Positions 61,945-64,000 of a stretch of 64,000 nucleotides of DNA are shown here, one piece after another (the first letter of the stretch is position 1; every line of letters starts with the position of its first letter). The stretch covers positions 1 through 64,000 of the forward strand of contig JADJYX010000043.1 in the NCBI GenBank assembly GCA_016719535.1, written 5' to 3'. A model generated the notes under the pieces. The model did not search any database. It was not told the DNA's origin and worked only from the letters and a program-made list of their open reading frames with translations. Source of the DNA: Rubrivivax sp. (GTDB lineage: Bacteria; Pseudomonadota; Gammaproteobacteria; Burkholderiales; Burkholderiaceae_C). The position numbers and the translations under genes were made by a program.

Positions 61945-64000
61945 TCAGCGCGCCGCGTGCGGCGCCCGCACCGTGGCACCCCGCACCTCGAAGCGCACGC
62001 GCTGCAGCTCGCGGCCGTCGTCGGCCAGCAGGCGCAGTTCATGCCGGCCGGGCCAGGGCGCCCACTGCAGGCGATCGCCCTGCGCCAGGCGGCGCCCGTT
62101 CAGCACCCAGGTGCCGCGCTGCCCCTCGAAGCGGATACGCTGCACGGCCGCCGGCATGTCGGGGTCGAGCGCGAAGATCGAGCCGTCGCTGGGGCTGGTG
62201 ATGCCGCTGCCGGCATCGACGCGGCGCGCCACGATCGGCCCCGCCGGCTGCGTGCCGGGCAGGAACCACTCCTGGCGCGGCGCCTCCTCGCCGCCGGCAA
62301 AGCTCACCGGCCAGCGCAGCAGCCCGGGGGCCGTGGCCGGTGGCCGCGAGGGCCTGCCCTCGTGCAGCGCTCCCACCAGCGCATGCCAGATCGGCGCCGC
62401 GCCGCTGATGCCGCTGACGGCGTGCATCGGCGCACCGCTGGCGTTGCCCACCCACACGGCCACCGTGAAGCGCTCGGTGAAGCCGACGCACCAGTTGTCG
62501 CGCAGGTCCTTGCTGGTGCCGGTCTTCACCGCCGCGAAGCCGCGCGTGCGCAGGTGGCTGTCGAGGCCGAAGGTGCGCACGCGGGCATTGTTGTCGGCCA
62601 GGATGTCGCTCACCAGGAAGGCGGCGGCGGCATCCAGCACCCGGCGCGGCGCCGCCCGCTCTGCGCCCGGCAGCGCAGGCGGCGCATGCAAGCCGCCATT
62701 GGCCAGCGTGCGGTAGGCATTGGCCAGCGCCAGCAGCGTGACATCGGCGCTGCCCAGCGCCAGGCTGGCGCCATACCAGCCGGCGCTTTCCTTCAGCTCG
62801 AAGCCGAGCGCATTCAGCCGCTGATGCAGTGCGTCGGGCGGCAGCATCGCGCCCACGCGCACGGCCGGTATGTTCAGGCTGGCGCCCAGCGCCGTGCGCA
62901 CGCTGACCAGGCCCTTGAACCGGCGGTCGTAGTTCTGCGGCAGGTACAGGCCGCTGCCGGTGGGGATCTCGGCCGGTGAATCGTCGAGCAGGCTGGCCGG
63001 CGTGAGCAGCCGCCGCTCGAAGGCCAGGCCGTAGACGAAGGGCTTGAGCGTCGACCCCGGCTGCCGCCGCGCCAGCACGCCGTCGACCTGCGCCGCCGCC
63101 GAGTCGCCGTGCGCGCCCACCCAGGCCAGCGGCTCGCCGCTGGCGTTGTCCAGCACCAGCACGGCACCGTCCTCGACGTTCCGCCCCTGCAGCTCGGCCA
63201 GCTGCTGGCGCAGCAGCTGCACCGCCAGGCGCTGCAGCCGCGCATCGAGCGTGCTGCGCTGCGCGGCGGGGCCGTCGCGCCGCAGCGCCAGGCGCGCAAA
63301 GTGCGGCGCCAGCTGCTCGCCCAGCGGCATGCCGCCGCGGCGCAGCAGCGCCTGGGCGGCCAGCGTGGCCACGCCGCGGCAGTCCTGCTGCATCGCCTGC
63401 AGCACGCCACAGGCGCGTTCGGCCACGCGCTCGGCGCCGGCATTGGGTCCGCGCACCAGCGCGGCGGCGATCGCCGCTTCCTGCGCGTCGAGTCCGCTCG
63501 GGTGCTTGCCGAACAGCGTCTGCGACAGCGCGCCGATGCCCACCAGCTCGCCGCGAAAGGGCACGGCATTCAGATAGGCCTCGAGGATCTGCGCCTTCGT
63601 CCAGCCGCGTTCCAGCCGTTGCGCCACCACCACCTGGCCCAGCTTCTGCCAGGCGCTGCGGCCACCGGGCGGCCGCGCCAGGCCATCGTCGATCAACCCG
63701 GCCAGCTGCATGGTCAGCGTCGACGCGCCGCGCGTGCGGGTATCGATCAGATTGGCCCAGGCGCTGCGTGCCGCCGCCGCCCAGTCGACACCGCCATGTT
63801 CCCAGAAGCGCCGGTCCTCGCTGACCACGATGGCCTGCAGCAGCGCCGGCGACAGGTCCTGCAGCGGCACCCAGGGCAGGCGGCGCACGGTCGGGTCCAC
63901 GCGCAGCGTCTGCAGCGGCACACCGTGGCGGTCGAGCAGCGTGAGGTCCGACACCGCATGCGCGACCTTCACCTCGTCGAAGCGCGGCACGGCCTGCGCG
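61945..64000 (-). CDS. pbpC: Penicillin-binding protein 1C (5' end outside window)
   Basis: This bifunctional murein synthase is read from its 3' end; the frame is open through base 64000, so the start lies beyond the window. The glycosyltransferase domain has 'AIVVSEDRRFWEHGGVDW' with the catalytic Glu, and 'RGASTLTMQLAGLIDDG'. The transpeptidase has the S-x-x-K in 'ARRQPGSTLKPFVYG' and the K-T-G-T in 'AAVKTGTSKDLRDNWCVG'. The extra carboxy-terminal BiPBP domain ('IFALDPDMPAAVQRIRFEGQ') marks the PBP1C subtype. An alpha-2-macroglobulin gene often precedes pbpC; it would lie outside. Confidence 0.95.
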   Translation of the reverse strand, partial: AQAVPRFDEVKVAHAVSDLTLLDRHGVPLQTLRVDPTVRRLPWVPLQDLSPALLQAIVVSEDRRFWEHGGVDWAAAARSAWANLIDTRTRGASTLTMQLAGLIDDGLARPPGGRSAWQKLGQVVVAQRLERGWTKAQILEAYLNAVPFRGELVGIGALSQTLFGKHPSGLDAQEAAIAAALVRGPNAGAERVAERACGVLQAMQQDCRGVATLAAQALLRRGGMPLGEQLAPHFARLALRRDGPAAQRSTLDARLQRLAVQLLRQQLAELQGRNVEDGAVLVLDNASGEPLAWVGAHGDSAAAQVDGVLARRQPGSTLKPFVYGLAFERRLLTPASLLDDSPAEIPTGSGLYLPQNYDRRFKGLVSVRTALGASLNIPAVRVGAMLPPDALHQRLNALGFELKESAGWYGASLALGSADVTLLALANAYRTLANGGLHAPPALPGAERAAPRRVLDAAAAFLVSDILADNNARVRTFGLDSHLRTRGFAAVKTGTSKDLRDNWCVGFTERFTVAVWVGNASGAPMHAVSGISGAAPIWHALVGALHEGRPSRPPATAPGLLRWPVSFAGGEEAPRQEWFLPGTQPAGPIVARRVDAGSGITSPSDGSIFALDPDMPAAVQRIRFEGQRGTWVLNGRRLAQGDRLQWAPWPGRHELRLLADDGRELQRVRFEVRGATVRAPHAAR

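Overview
The window is GC-rich DNA from a betaproteobacterium. EF-P (with its rhamnosylation arginine) next to EarP, UvrC next to PgsA, a PhoB-type phosphate regulon and a PaaR-governed phenylacetate operon all point to Burkholderiales, probably the Rubrivivax/Leptothrix/Ideonella side of the order. The genus is inferred from gene content; nothing was searched.

Positions 1 to about 14,950 form an accessory region: layered genomic-island debris at a tRNA-His gene. It holds two decayed IS21-type elements, one of which splits a host gene. It also holds four toxin-antitoxin (TA) modules: TacAT-like GNAT/DUF1778, FitAB-like, VapBC-like and AbiEi/AbiEii. A TetR regulator divergent from a DUF6544-like secreted protein and a LysE exporter complete it. 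Three copies of a ~160 bp segment ending in the tRNA-His 3' end (8544, 10155, 14811) mark old attachment sites; no intact integrase remains in this region.

Positions 14,954 to about 41,500 are mostly core genome: tRNA-His, ppiD, tRNA-Val, HU, an EamA transporter, pgsA, a TonB-like lipoprotein, uvrC (frameshifted in this sequence), earP-efp, a DUF3445 protein, mnmC, rpiA, pyrD, a LytS/LytR-type two-component system, and a ppk1-sixA-aminotransferase cluster behind a four-unit Pho box array. Then come VanZ, carboxymuconolactone decarboxylase-like and MaoC-like genes, a broken quinone oxidoreductase, an HNH-like hypothetical protein and an MFS transporter. A small HExxH protein followed directly by a secreted TIMP-like protein closes the section.

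Positions 41,492 to 48,515 are one phenylacetate catabolic operon on the minus strand (paaG-I-K-A-B-C-D-E then a tetR gene) behind a perfect 20 bp TetR-type palindrome. PaaK makes phenylacetyl-CoA, PaaABC(D)E epoxidises it, PaaG isomerises the epoxide, and PaaI is the salvage thioesterase. An exported M3 peptidase and a Tat-exported PhoX phosphatase with its own Pho box array follow.

The most unusual section is 52,962 to 57,400. A membrane-anchored catalase-related heme protein (allene oxide synthase-like) faces a bacterial lipoxygenase with every predicted iron ligand present, which suggests an oxylipin pathway. The 5' end of the lipoxygenase gene is duplicated 1,570 bp away. Between the copies lie an integrase fragment, a ParDE module and a methyltransferase fragment. 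A 1,122-residue adenylate cyclase/AAA ATPase/TPR protein, a DUF4336-like protein, a small membrane protein and a partial pbpC finish the window.
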